From assembly GCA_959027945.1 (NCBI GenBank), contig CAUFRO010000002.1, positions 35,598 to 99,597 of the forward strand: a stretch of 64,000 nt of DNA. The letters are read 5' to 3'. The DNA comes from an uncultured Collinsella sp. GTDB taxonomy: Bacteria > Actinomycetota > Coriobacteriia > Coriobacteriales > Coriobacteriaceae. A program made the translations under genes and the position numbers. Shown piece after piece: positions 53,809 through 62,528 of this stretch (position 1 is the stretch's first letter; each line of letters starts with the position of its first letter). A model generated the notes under the pieces. The model was not told the DNA's origin and searched no databases. It saw only the letters and a program-made list of their open reading frames with translations.

Positions 53809-54735
53809 TCAGGCCTTGTTGAATAAAAACAAAACGCGAAGAAGTAAATCAGAAATCAAAGTAGGTCGCAGACGCTTTGGGAAAATTGTTTTCCTAAGTC
53901 TTGAAATAATCCCATCATCATTGGTGAAAATATCAAGCTCATGTTTCTGCTCAGAACTAAGCTCATCATAAAATACCGCAGAAAAATGGCTTAACTTTTG
54001 ACTCTCATCTTTCGATCTATCACCAAATAGCTCGTCCTTAAAATATGTCTTTAAAAGATCAAAATAACGATTATCTCCAGAAGTGACCGCAGAGGAATGA
54101 CGAATATGAGAAGCCGTACAAACGGAATCAAACAATACCTTTCCAAATGCCGAAGCACACCGAATCAGCCATCGATCATGCATTTCATTCCCTGGATCCA
54201 CCTCAAGAATAAAGGCCCTGCAAGCAAGGCGATTAAATACTATCGTGAAGCCTAGTCCGGGAGTATAAAACAAGGTGTTATGAAAAGAGAGGTACTTGTC
54301 CTGCGGAGCCGACTCGCGTATCGTCTCGCCATCTTCGTTTACATATGAAAAGGAAGAGAAGTAGACAGTCGGCACCTTGTCTCCAGTATTTTCTATTGCC
54401 CTGACTGCCCGTTCAATTTTATCGGTCTTCCAAATATCATCCTGATCGGCAAATGCATAGTAGTCATATTCGGGAACCCGCTTGATAATTTCATAAAAAC
54501 TATTTGGGCACCCAAGATTTCCGATTGAATCTTGAATTAAATGAATGCTCGAGTTTGACCGACAATACCATTGTGCAATTTCAACAGTATCATCCGTTGA
54601 ACCATCATCACGAATATAGACGGAGCAATTAGGCCAAGTTTGCTCCAAGATACTATCAAGCTGTTTGGCCAAATACTTGCCGCCGTTATATGTGGGTAAA
54701 ACAATGCAAACAGACTTGTCTTTGATTTTATCCAT
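53809..54735 (-). CDS. Family 2 glycosyltransferase (rhamnosyltransferase-like)
   Basis: This protein of about 308 residues has VCIVLPTYNGGKYLAKQLDS, IRDDGSTDDT and YYAFADQDDIWKTDKIERA, the layout of the WbbL/RgpB-like enzymes that often add rhamnose. With dTDP-rhamnose genes in the locus this donor is plausible. The ATG at 54735 is preceded by a close AGG; a Met at 54762 would overlap the GT8 gene by more. Confidence 0.85.
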   Translation of the reverse strand: MDKIKDKSVCIVLPTYNGGKYLAKQLDSILEQTWPNCSVYIRDDGSTDDTVEIAQWYCRSNSSIHLIQDSIGNLGCPNSFYEIIKRVPEYDYYAFADQDDIWKTDKIERAVRAIENTGDKVPTVYFSSFSYVNEDGETIRESAPQDKYLSFHNTLFYTPGLGFTIVFNRLACRAFILEVDPGNEMHDRWLIRCASAFGKVLFDSVCTASHIRHSSAVTSGDNRYFDLLKTYFKDELFGDRSKDESQKLSHFSAVFYDELSSEQKHELDIFTNDDGIISRLRKTIFPKRLRPTLISDLLLRVLFLFNKA

Positions 54736-54739
54736 AATC

Positions 54740-55717
54740 CTATTTATTTCTTTTCGAGGCACGATATTTAAGAAATGCAGGAATCAACCCGCTGATTACT
54801 TTATAACGAAGCTGAGGAAAAGGCCTGGTTAGGAAATTAAAGGACCGCCAAGCAAGAAAATAAGCGCCCCAACCATCTTCATCTTTCGCGTCCTTCCAGA
54901 ACGTTTCTGATAAATAAAAGTGATACTCATTATTGAAGCGATGAGTATTCCCCCGCCGCCATGGCCTCTCTTCGCCGAGATAATGGACAACGATGGGCTT
55001 CGATCTTGCGGTATTAAAACTGTTTTCATCCGAAAAGCCCGGCATTAACGAGTTTAAGAATAAAAACGGATAGTAGTCAAAGATATTGGAATAATTGAAC
55101 GCAGGGGATAAACTGCAAATCTTATCTTTAAGTACTGCATTTAGAGCATCTTGATCATTCGCAAACAAGCGTCCTGAGCGGCGCTCGCAATAATCCAATA
55201 ATTGATCTTCGCAACAAGTTGATCTCCATTGCTTTAAATCAACGAGCAACACGCCAGCATTGTGGTACAGACAGCCATTTAAGTCTAAATCATTAAGTCG
55301 AGATGGGCCGACCGTTGGCTCGGGAACCATTCCAACCACGCAACCCTTAAGATCTTGATTCCAAAGAAGAGCAATATCCCCAAGAACAATCGTATCGCCA
55401 TCGAGGTAAATAACTCTTTCGATCTCATTAGGTAGAAAATGTGCCATCAAAAGCCTAGCAAGAACTATTTCATTCCATCCCGATGTATCAAAATCAAACC
55501 CGAGAGCATCTTTGAAGTTCGAAATATCATAAAACACAAGGTTTTGGTTGTATTCGGTCACCATCTCCTGGAGCAAATGCTGGTTATCCTCTGTAATGCC
55601 ATTAGAGAAGACATGAAAAGTAATGTCTTGAATACCGGAATGATTTGAAACAACCGAGCAAATATTGGCAGCCAACTGTGGAACAAAATTGTTATCAACC
55701 GTATAAAGCAAATTCAT
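54740..55717 (-). CDS. Family 8 glycosyltransferase
   Basis: This 325-residue protein begins MNLLYTVDNNFVPQLAANI and has RVIYLDGDTIVLGDIALLW with the DxD metal motif near residue 105, then YHNAGVLLVDLKQWR and HYLGEERPW. GT8 enzymes use UDP-glucose or UDP-galactose with retention. It is first in the long AT-rich glycosyltransferase run that ends at 46755. Confidence 0.92.
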   Translation of the reverse strand: MNLLYTVDNNFVPQLAANICSVVSNHSGIQDITFHVFSNGITEDNQHLLQEMVTEYNQNLVFYDISNFKDALGFDFDTSGWNEIVLARLLMAHFLPNEIERVIYLDGDTIVLGDIALLWNQDLKGCVVGMVPEPTVGPSRLNDLDLNGCLYHNAGVLLVDLKQWRSTCCEDQLLDYCERRSGRLFANDQDALNAVLKDKICSLSPAFNYSNIFDYYPFLFLNSLMPGFSDENSFNTARSKPIVVHYLGEERPWRRGNTHRFNNEYHFYLSETFWKDAKDEDGWGAYFLAWRSFNFLTRPFPQLRYKVISGLIPAFLKYRASKRNK

Positions 55718-55772
55718 GATTACTAAACTTCACCTTAATTCACCCAATAGATATTAATGATGACGACTTAAT

Positions 55773-55833
55773 GAAAGAGGCCGAAACGAAATCCTTACAC
55801 AGAGGATAAAGTGTAGCACGGTTTGCCTCTTTC
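55773..55833. other. Structured intergenic element
   Basis: GAAAGAGGC (55773-55781) pairs perfectly with GCCTCTTTC (55825-55833), and an inner ACAC/GTGT pair (55797-55814) can form a two-tier hairpin. It lies upstream of the GT8 gene. No gene is seen from 55718 to 55936. Confidence 0.4.
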
Positions 55834-55850
55834 AAATAACTTGCAACAAA

Positions 55851-55894
55851 GGAGGGTGAATTGAGGGGACTACAACCCCATCAATTCACCCCCC
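55851..55894 (-). terminator. Hairpin after the GT80-like ChW gene
   Basis: GGGTGAATTGA (from 55853) pairs with TCAATTCACCC (ending 55891), extended by GGGG/CCCC, around a short loop. It is likely to end the ChW gene's transcript, with TTTG following on the minus strand. Confidence 0.7.
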
Positions 55895-55936
55895 CTACTC
55901 CATTAGCGTTGGTATATAGGTAAATTGGATCTATAT

Positions 55937-58900
55937 TTAGCTTTTCTCAACCAACCTAACCTCAAGCGCCTCCATATGCAGGGCCTCACCAGTTGTACCG
56001 GCGCACTCGCCAGAATTAACCCAGTCCAGCCAACCTTTGCTTTGGACGTGTGCTCTATAGACAACGTCATAATGCTTGGCGAGATCCCCCGTCAGCTTTA
56101 TTTCAACAGCCTCAATAGCAAGAGACTTCCCCGTAGTACCGGCAACCTTTCCATTTTTGACCCACTTTTGCCAGCCGATATTCTGAACGTGAGCTCGATA
56201 TTCGATGTTGCCTGAATACCCAAGGTCGGGTCTGCTGATCTTCAACGCCTCAACAGCTAGGTTTCGACCAGTTGTACCAGCAGTCGAGCCTTCGTAAACC
56301 GGCTGCTGCCAGCCAAGGTTTGAGACATGTGCCTTGATTGAAAACGTTCTCTGAATAGAAGGTTGACTTGTATCCCCAGGAGCGGGCGAACCCTTTTCAA
56401 CCAAAACAACCTGATACGCTTCGAGCCTCAAGCCAAACCCAGTCGTCCCAGCAACCTGGTCATTACAGGCCCAACCGAGCCAACCCTTATCCTGAACATG
56501 GGCTCGGTAGTAAACGTCGTAGCGATTTGCCATCTCGCCAGTAAGGCGAATTTGAATAGCCTGGACAGACTTGCTCTGGCCCGTAGTGCCGGAGACCTCC
56601 CCCTCTTTCGCATAATCTTGCCAACCGTAATCGGAAACATGCGTCCTGTACTCCAAGCCACCATCGTAGGGAGCATTCTGCAGGTTAAGAGTAACGGCCT
56701 CGACAGCTTTTGACTGGCCAACGGTACCAGAAGCATTTCCACCCTTGGAGGCCGATTGCCAGCCGTCATTCGAAACATGCGAAGTTGCCAACACGTCAAG
56801 AGGTCCTCGTGACACCTTAACAACGTCGTAGCCCGACTCGCCCTTCTTGAAATAAGTCAGAGCACCGCTATTGTGCGAATAGATCGCAAAGTCATAATTT
56901 GCCGAAGCAAGTATAGAATCCGAAAACTCTACGAGATAGCAAGAATCTCCCTGTTTGCAAAGGGATCTGATAGCAGCATCCGTGTCTTCGGTAATCGGAG
57001 AAGCAAACCAATCCATAATTGAATAATCGATGACGGCACCCGGCTTCAAGGCCTCGGCCTTCGCGGAATTCCAAAGTCCACCAGCAGCATCGGCACTGGC
57101 CGAGTTATACGTACTAGACCCATAACCAGAAAGACCGATCTCCGGATTAAAGAAGAGAATCAGCTCTGCAGCAACGGAAGAATCGACATCGGTAATGCCA
57201 AGACGGTCAAGCTGTTCCTGCTTTTGGGGATACATACCCGTCGGTGTGTTTGGATGCCCCTTGTAATAATACAAATAGTCATCGCCATAGATAACTTCGG
57301 TCAAATTGGCATAGTCGTCAAAATTCTGCTCGTAAGAAACGTACGTTCCAAGCAGCATCATCACCTTTTTGCCCTGTTGAGTCGCTGCATCAAAATAACC
57401 ATCGTTAAAGTTGTACAGGGCCTTAAACGCTTGGACTGTATCCTCTCCCCTATTCTGCAGGCTCGTAAGCATGCTCGAAACGTTCATCTTCTTAACGTTA
57501 GGATCGGATGCAATCTTATTCGCAAAGGCATTATCGTCACCACTCGTAAACAGATTCGTTCGAGTCATCCACCACTGAGTGTCAGGCTCAATACTCAGCA
57601 CGGCATACATAGAATCCCAGTGATCGTGATAATCGCTATACGACTTTGAGACCTCACCGGTTTCGTATTCCTTATTCTTTGCAGCGTTCCATAGAGCAAT
57701 CAGCTCCGCTTGCTTAGAATCCGGATCCTTAACGTCGAAGGCCTCGTTGGTAAAGACATATGTGGCAGATCCATCGGACAACAGCCGAATGGAGTATTGA
57801 CCAGCGGGAATCTTATTGGCGTAAATCATCCTATGGATCAACGAGCAGGTGATGTCATTGATATACAGATTGAACTTTGCCTTGGGATTGATCTTGTAGA
57901 GCGCAGCGACATAATCCGCGAACGCCTGATAGCTCGAACTGGAAGCATTCTCCTCATGAGTCAGGTACGGAAGACCATACATCCCGGATGGAAGCGAGTT
58001 CCAGTTATAGGCACTTGGGCGATCGAGCATTACGATTGACGGAATGCTCGTTCCAGCAGAAGAGGTGCTGATATCCCAGAAAGCTAGCGAATAGAGAACA
58101 ACGGGGAAAGAAGCGCTCAAAGGAGCAAGGTTGTACTCGCTCGCAGAAATGCCAATTGACTGATGATCCTCGTGAACGATATTTCCATTCTTCAAATACT
58201 GCAACGTAACGTCAAACGGACCATAATCGCTAAAATCAATTTCACTGGAGCTAGAGCCCAGATCTCCGAGTGCAATCGTGCTTGAGACGGAACGGGTGAC
58301 CCTCCCTCCATACGACATGGAGCCTGCTACCTTTATCGAATCAGCGATACCGAGTCGTTTTATATCCTCGACCTGCGGAATATTCAGGGTTACTTTAGTC
58401 GTCTCCCCAACCTGAGAAAGAGAGCAATTAAAGACATACGGGACATAGGCACCAGCGGTATCGCCAGGCGCCGCGTCACCCTTCTTTACAATGACGATCT
58501 GTATTGCTTCAACGGCATAAGACCAACCGGTGGTTCCAGCAGTCGACCCATTTGAGGTCCATCCAAGCCAGCTGAAATTAGAAGCATGAACGCGATAATA
58601 CAGGTCATAAGAAGCTGCCCTGTCACCCGTCAACTTGAGCTCGACGGCTTCAATCTGAAGGCCCTTTCCCGTCGTGCCGGAGACAGCTCCATTAGAAACC
58701 CAATCCTGCCAGCCTTCATTTTGAACATGAGAGCGGTATTCGATACCAAGGTCCTCTGAATTCGGGAGAGAAACCCTGAGCGCCTCAAGCCTACGAGACT
58801 GGCCAGTTGTGCCAGAGATCGAGCCATTCGATGTAAACGTCGGCTCCCAACCAATGCCTGAAATGTGAGATTTATAGCTGACGTCCGGGACCGCCTCTTT

Positions 58901-59104
58901 GGGCTCCACGGTAGCATCAATCGAAGGCGCCGTTTCATCCGCTACAGCAGCAGTTTGATCCGAGGGGTCGGATTGGGTCTCTGGAACGGATTCATATTCG
59001 TTGGAACCATCATTTTGATCTGCCCAACAAGCCAAAGGGCTCAAAAGCAGCATCGTTATGAAGCAGGAAATCAGAACAATAAATGCTCTAAATTGCCTTT
59101 TCAA
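55937..59104 (-). CDS. Exported ChW-repeat protein with a GT80 sialyltransferase-like domain
   Basis: This 1055-residue protein has a signal peptide (residues 1-28, ending LACWA). Three ChW repeats follow (~75-208), then a beta-rich linker (~220-325), a ~435-residue central domain (~330-765) and six more ChW repeats (~770-1055). The central domain resembles the Pasteurella GT80 sialyltransferases. Asp444 in LLSDGSATY fits the general base, His617 in YYYKGHPN the catalytic His, Glu647 in AAELILFF the conserved Glu, and Ser663-Ser664 in YGSSTYN the CMP-binding Ser pair. The GHPR arginine of Pasteurella is Asn here. An exported enzyme of this type would lack its nucleotide donor, so a lectin or altered donor is possible. 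The start is TTG with AGGAGG nine bases upstream. Confidence 0.75.
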   Translation of the reverse strand: MKRQFRAFIVLISCFITMLLLSPLACWADQNDGSNEYESVPETQSDPSDQTAAVADETAPSIDATVEPKEAVPDVSYKSHISGIGWEPTFTSNGSISGTTGQSRRLEALRVSLPNSEDLGIEYRSHVQNEGWQDWVSNGAVSGTTGKGLQIEAVELKLTGDRAASYDLYYRVHASNFSWLGWTSNGSTAGTTGWSYAVEAIQIVIVKKGDAAPGDTAGAYVPYVFNCSLSQVGETTKVTLNIPQVEDIKRLGIADSIKVAGSMSYGGRVTRSVSSTIALGDLGSSSSEIDFSDYGPFDVTLQYLKNGNIVHEDHQSIGISASEYNLAPLSASFPVVLYSLAFWDISTSSAGTSIPSIVMLDRPSAYNWNSLPSGMYGLPYLTHEENASSSSYQAFADYVAALYKINPKAKFNLYINDITCSLIHRMIYANKIPAGQYSIRLLSDGSATYVFTNEAFDVKDPDSKQAELIALWNAAKNKEYETGEVSKSYSDYHDHWDSMYAVLSIEPDTQWWMTRTNLFTSGDDNAFANKIASDPNVKKMNVSSMLTSLQNRGEDTVQAFKALYNFNDGYFDAATQQGKKVMMLLGTYVSYEQNFDDYANLTEVIYGDDYLYYYKGHPNTPTGMYPQKQEQLDRLGITDVDSSVAAELILFFNPEIGLSGYGSSTYNSASADAAGGLWNSAKAEALKPGAVIDYSIMDWFASPITEDTDAAIRSLCKQGDSCYLVEFSDSILASANYDFAIYSHNSGALTYFKKGESGYDVVKVSRGPLDVLATSHVSNDGWQSASKGGNASGTVGQSKAVEAVTLNLQNAPYDGGLEYRTHVSDYGWQDYAKEGEVSGTTGQSKSVQAIQIRLTGEMANRYDVYYRAHVQDKGWLGWACNDQVAGTTGFGLRLEAYQVVLVEKGSPAPGDTSQPSIQRTFSIKAHVSNLGWQQPVYEGSTAGTTGRNLAVEALKISRPDLGYSGNIEYRAHVQNIGWQKWVKNGKVAGTTGKSLAIEAVEIKLTGDLAKHYDVVYRAHVQSKGWLDWVNSGECAGTTGEALHMEALEVRLVEKS

Positions 59105-59213
59105 AAGAATCGCCTCCTAGATAGACAGTCGTCAATAACCATACTATCGGGAGTTAGCTTCATTAATGCCACCAATTAGGTGAACGAAGAAAAAGGAGCC
59201 TAATCCAACGGCA

Positions 59214-59285
59214 AGGGCCCTTTCCTGTTGCCAATGTTAGCGTCGGAATAATTTAGCCAAGACTACGGCAACAGGAAAGGGCCCT
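59214..59285. repeat. Long perfect inverted repeat between ChW genes
   Basis: A 19-bp perfect inverted repeat (59214-59232 and 59267-59285, starting AGGGCCC on the left) encloses 34 bases. It includes a GGGCCC palindrome. It lies in the 211-base gap after the L,D-transpeptidase gene and likely ends its transcript; no strong T-run is seen. The rest of the gap holds the ribosome site of the next gene and nothing else I can name. Confidence 0.65.
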
Positions 59286-59315
59286 CTAACAAGCTCTCAC
59301 CGCTTACGGGAATAG

Positions 59316-62300
59316 TTAGTAGATTACCACCTTGGTAGCAAGGGGCACGTTATCCCAAATCCATTTAGCGCGATCGATGGGCAAACGCACGCAGCCTTGA
59401 GAAATATGCATTCCCATTCGGCTGTCCATGGGATTAAAAGTTCCCTGGTAGTACGGTATTGAATGGAACAGATAGTCACCGTAAAACTGCGTGTAGTAGT
59501 AGCAGGTATACCCATGTCCAAACGAATAGCCCTTGCCGGTGACGGTATACTCACCCGTAGGCGTTGGAGTACTAGGGGCGCCGGTAGAGCAAGTCCAGTA
59601 TTGAGCGTAACTCCACGACCCGCGCTGTCCACGAAAAACTCCAAGGCGGCATGCTTGCCTGTCAACCATAATGAGCCAGCTTGTGCTGCTCGAATATCTA
59701 TTAGCTCGATTAAGCATAGTCATCATATCTGCCGGCAACAAGGGCTGGTCAGTAAACGGACGCGCAGTAGAACCGGGAGCACCAGCGCCCTTGGGAACAA
59801 TCTTCACTTGAACAGACTCGACTCTGCAGCCTATCCTAGACGTACCCGCAGGCTGCCCATTTGAGGTCCAGTCGAGCCACCCAAAGTCTTGGCAATATGC
59901 TCGATACCAAACATCAAAGTAGTTCGATAAATCACCGGTCAACCTAATCTTAAGAGCCTCGATATGCTTTGCGCAGCCTACTGTGCCAGCGACATTCCCA
60001 TTGGAAGTCCAGCCTTGCCAGCCCGCATCCTGTACATGGACGGAGTACTCAATACCGCCCGATACGTTACTGGAGACATTCAACTTCAGTGCCTCAATAG
60101 CAAGCGATCTGCCGGTTGTGCCCGCAACACCACCGTTGCCAACAGGATTCATCCAACCAAGCGTGGCGACATGCGCCTGGAGCGTTAGAGCTGGAGCAGA
60201 GATAAATGCGGGCGCAGACGATGAGCCAGGATTCCCGCCCTTCGCGACCAGCTTAATTTGGACAGCTTCTATCTGGATATTTAGCCCGGTAGTTCCAGCG
60301 GAATCGCCGTTTTTGGCCCAACCCAACCAACCATAACCAGCCGAATGAACTCGATAGTAGATGTCATACTGATTCGCTAGGGGACCATTTATGCGCAGCT
60401 CAAGAGCCTGAATGGCCAATCCTTGTCCAACGGTCCCAACATAACCGGCAGATCGCCATTCCTGCCAACCAATATTGGCAACATGGGCTCGTGCCTCAAC
60501 TAGAGAATCATCATCCACACCGGACAACGACACATTCAGAGCTTGAAGCGAAAGCGATTTTCCCGTTGTGCCGGCATCCTGCCCATCTAAAACAGATGGA
60601 GACCACCCACGATTAGCGGAATGAGCCTGATATACAACATGAGCGCAATCGGCGGAAGTATTGGAAACAAATGCTCCGTCCGTTACTCCGGGAGCGCCAC
60701 TGCCTTTACTGTTAATCCTTACTTCGACAGCCTTAAGGAATGAACCCGGTATCGTTGCCCCCGCATCCGCGCCATTACACGCCCAGCCAAGCCATCCTTT
60801 TTTGGAGTCAAAACACCGGTACCAAACGTCATAGGCATTAGACAAATCACCAGTAAGAGTCAATCTCACGGCCTTCAAAGTACGGCCATCATTTTTAGAA
60901 TTGAGCGCGGCACCGTCAGAAACAACTCCGCTCCATCCACTAAATTCATAGCAGCCTGAATAACCGATTGAACCTGAAGTCTCTTGATTATCAAACGAAA
61001 TAGAAAGCGATGTTAAAGGCTCAGAGCCGCTCTCGGAACCCATTAAAATCGTTTTACCCTGTACAGTGCCCAAGCTATTGCCATTAAGGCCATACGAACT
61101 GCCACTCAGAACATCCGTAGCTCCAATAAAATGATTCGTTGTATCTCCAGGAGCAGAGCAGCCCTTTTCGACCAACAAAACCTGAATACCCTGAATGGCG
61201 GCACCCTTCCCCACCGAGCCCGCAGGAGACCCATTAGACGTCCAGCCCAACCATCCGCCCAATTTGGAAGCATACACACGGTACCAAATGTCGTAAGTTG
61301 CAGACATCTCGTCATTCAGCTTAAACTGAACGGCCTCAATGGACCGAGACTGCCCGGTCGTACCAACAGTACCAGAAGACCAGCTTTGCCAACCAATGCT
61401 AGAGACGTGCGCGCGAGAGGAAATAGAACCTCCGTGGCCATACCAATTAACACTAAGCGACAGTGCCTCGATTGCATTTCTTGAATCAATGACCCCCGAT
61501 GTCTTTCCGTCCGCGACAACGCCCGTCCATCCAACATTGGACACATGAGATCGATAGGAAACGGTAGGCGGTTCCTGGGAATGGTCCCTAAAGGCATCGC
61601 CTCGCACTGGCGCATCTTGAGCATTTTTTGGAAGCACCTTTATCTGAATAGCTTCGATCTGATAAGCATAGCCCTGTGTTCCAGCAGGCTCACCATTTGA
61701 AGCCCAGCCAAGCCAACCAACATTTGCAGAATGAACGCGATACCAAATGTCATACGAATCAGAAAGACCGCCCGACAAAGATAACTTGATCGACTCGATG
61801 GCTCGCGACTGTCCAACTGTTCCAGATGTCTGCCCGTTACCCACCGGCTGAGACTCCCATCCGATTCCGGAAATGTGTGATTGGACCGAAATGCTGTCAT
61901 TCCCCAAAGGGGTGCCATCTTGTGAAAGCAGATTGATCTTGAGGGCTTCAACGCGCTTAGCATGACCTGTTGTGCCAGCCGTCATTCCATTTGAAACGGG
62001 AGCTTGCCAGCCAATATCCTGTACATGAGTCTGGTATGAAACAGAGCCAAAGACAGTGGATACATCATTTTCAGGTTTCGGCGAATCAGTTGCATTGGAA
62101 ACAGACTCGCTAGAAACGGATGAGGGAGAATCATTGTCTGACACAGTCGGCTGCTCGACTTCAACCCCCTGCTGTTCGTCATTTAAGACGAAGCTCTCGT
62201 CTTCCGAGCTGCTGGCGGCGCTATTGGAATAATCAGTAGACTCCGGCTGCACCAGTAAAGAATCAGCCCAGGCAGAAAGGGGCGCCAGAAGACACTGAAG

Positions 62301-62351
62301 AATCAGTAATGGCGTCATTGCCGTTGCTAGCAGTCGTTGCGTCTTTTTCAT
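59316..62351 (-). CDS. Exported ChW-repeat protein with L,D-transpeptidase (YkuD) domain
   Basis: This 1011-residue protein has a signal peptide (residues 1-29, ending LSAWA), a low-complexity Ser/Glu/Asp region (~30-95), then about 14 ChW repeats arranged mostly in triplets. A C-terminal YkuD catalytic domain (~880-1011) follows, with LFHSIPYYQG and the active-site HISQGCVRL (His982, Cys987). It would form 3-3 crosslinks or attach proteins to peptidoglycan. One ChW triplet (around residues 410-500) is degenerate, with one unit replaced by an unrelated beta-rich stretch. ATG has GGGGAAG four bases upstream. Confidence 0.9.
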   Translation of the reverse strand: MKKTQRLLATAMTPLLILQCLLAPLSAWADSLLVQPESTDYSNSAASSSEDESFVLNDEQQGVEVEQPTVSDNDSPSSVSSESVSNATDSPKPENDVSTVFGSVSYQTHVQDIGWQAPVSNGMTAGTTGHAKRVEALKINLLSQDGTPLGNDSISVQSHISGIGWESQPVGNGQTSGTVGQSRAIESIKLSLSGGLSDSYDIWYRVHSANVGWLGWASNGEPAGTQGYAYQIEAIQIKVLPKNAQDAPVRGDAFRDHSQEPPTVSYRSHVSNVGWTGVVADGKTSGVIDSRNAIEALSLSVNWYGHGGSISSRAHVSSIGWQSWSSGTVGTTGQSRSIEAVQFKLNDEMSATYDIWYRVYASKLGGWLGWTSNGSPAGSVGKGAAIQGIQVLLVEKGCSAPGDTTNHFIGATDVLSGSSYGLNGNSLGTVQGKTILMGSESGSEPLTSLSISFDNQETSGSIGYSGCYEFSGWSGVVSDGAALNSKNDGRTLKAVRLTLTGDLSNAYDVWYRCFDSKKGWLGWACNGADAGATIPGSFLKAVEVRINSKGSGAPGVTDGAFVSNTSADCAHVVYQAHSANRGWSPSVLDGQDAGTTGKSLSLQALNVSLSGVDDDSLVEARAHVANIGWQEWRSAGYVGTVGQGLAIQALELRINGPLANQYDIYYRVHSAGYGWLGWAKNGDSAGTTGLNIQIEAVQIKLVAKGGNPGSSSAPAFISAPALTLQAHVATLGWMNPVGNGGVAGTTGRSLAIEALKLNVSSNVSGGIEYSVHVQDAGWQGWTSNGNVAGTVGCAKHIEALKIRLTGDLSNYFDVWYRAYCQDFGWLDWTSNGQPAGTSRIGCRVESVQVKIVPKGAGAPGSTARPFTDQPLLPADMMTMLNRANRYSSSTSWLIMVDRQACRLGVFRGQRGSWSYAQYWTCSTGAPSTPTPTGEYTVTGKGYSFGHGYTCYYYTQFYGDYLFHSIPYYQGTFNPMDSRMGMHISQGCVRLPIDRAKWIWDNVPLATKVVIY

Positions 62352-62443
62352 TCGACTTCCCCATCAATCGACCATCTTTAGCATCATTATTTATCGTTTC
62401 GGCAATTGCTTAAATATCGAAAACGTGAATGGCACTTAAATAG

Positions 62444-62479
62444 AAACGAACGGACCGTTGCAAAACGGCCCGTTCGTTT
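62444..62479 (-). terminator. Terminator after the NlpC/P60-like ChW gene
   Basis: AAACGAACGGACCGTT (62444-62459) pairs with AACGGCCCGTTCGTTT (62464-62479) with one mismatch and a four-base loop; T-rich sequence (TCTATTT) follows on the minus strand. The rest of 62352-62528 shows nothing further. Confidence 0.75.
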
Positions 62480-62528
62480 TAACCAGAGTAACTGCTAAAA
62501 CCTGTGCGAAGGCATGACTTTCGATCAG

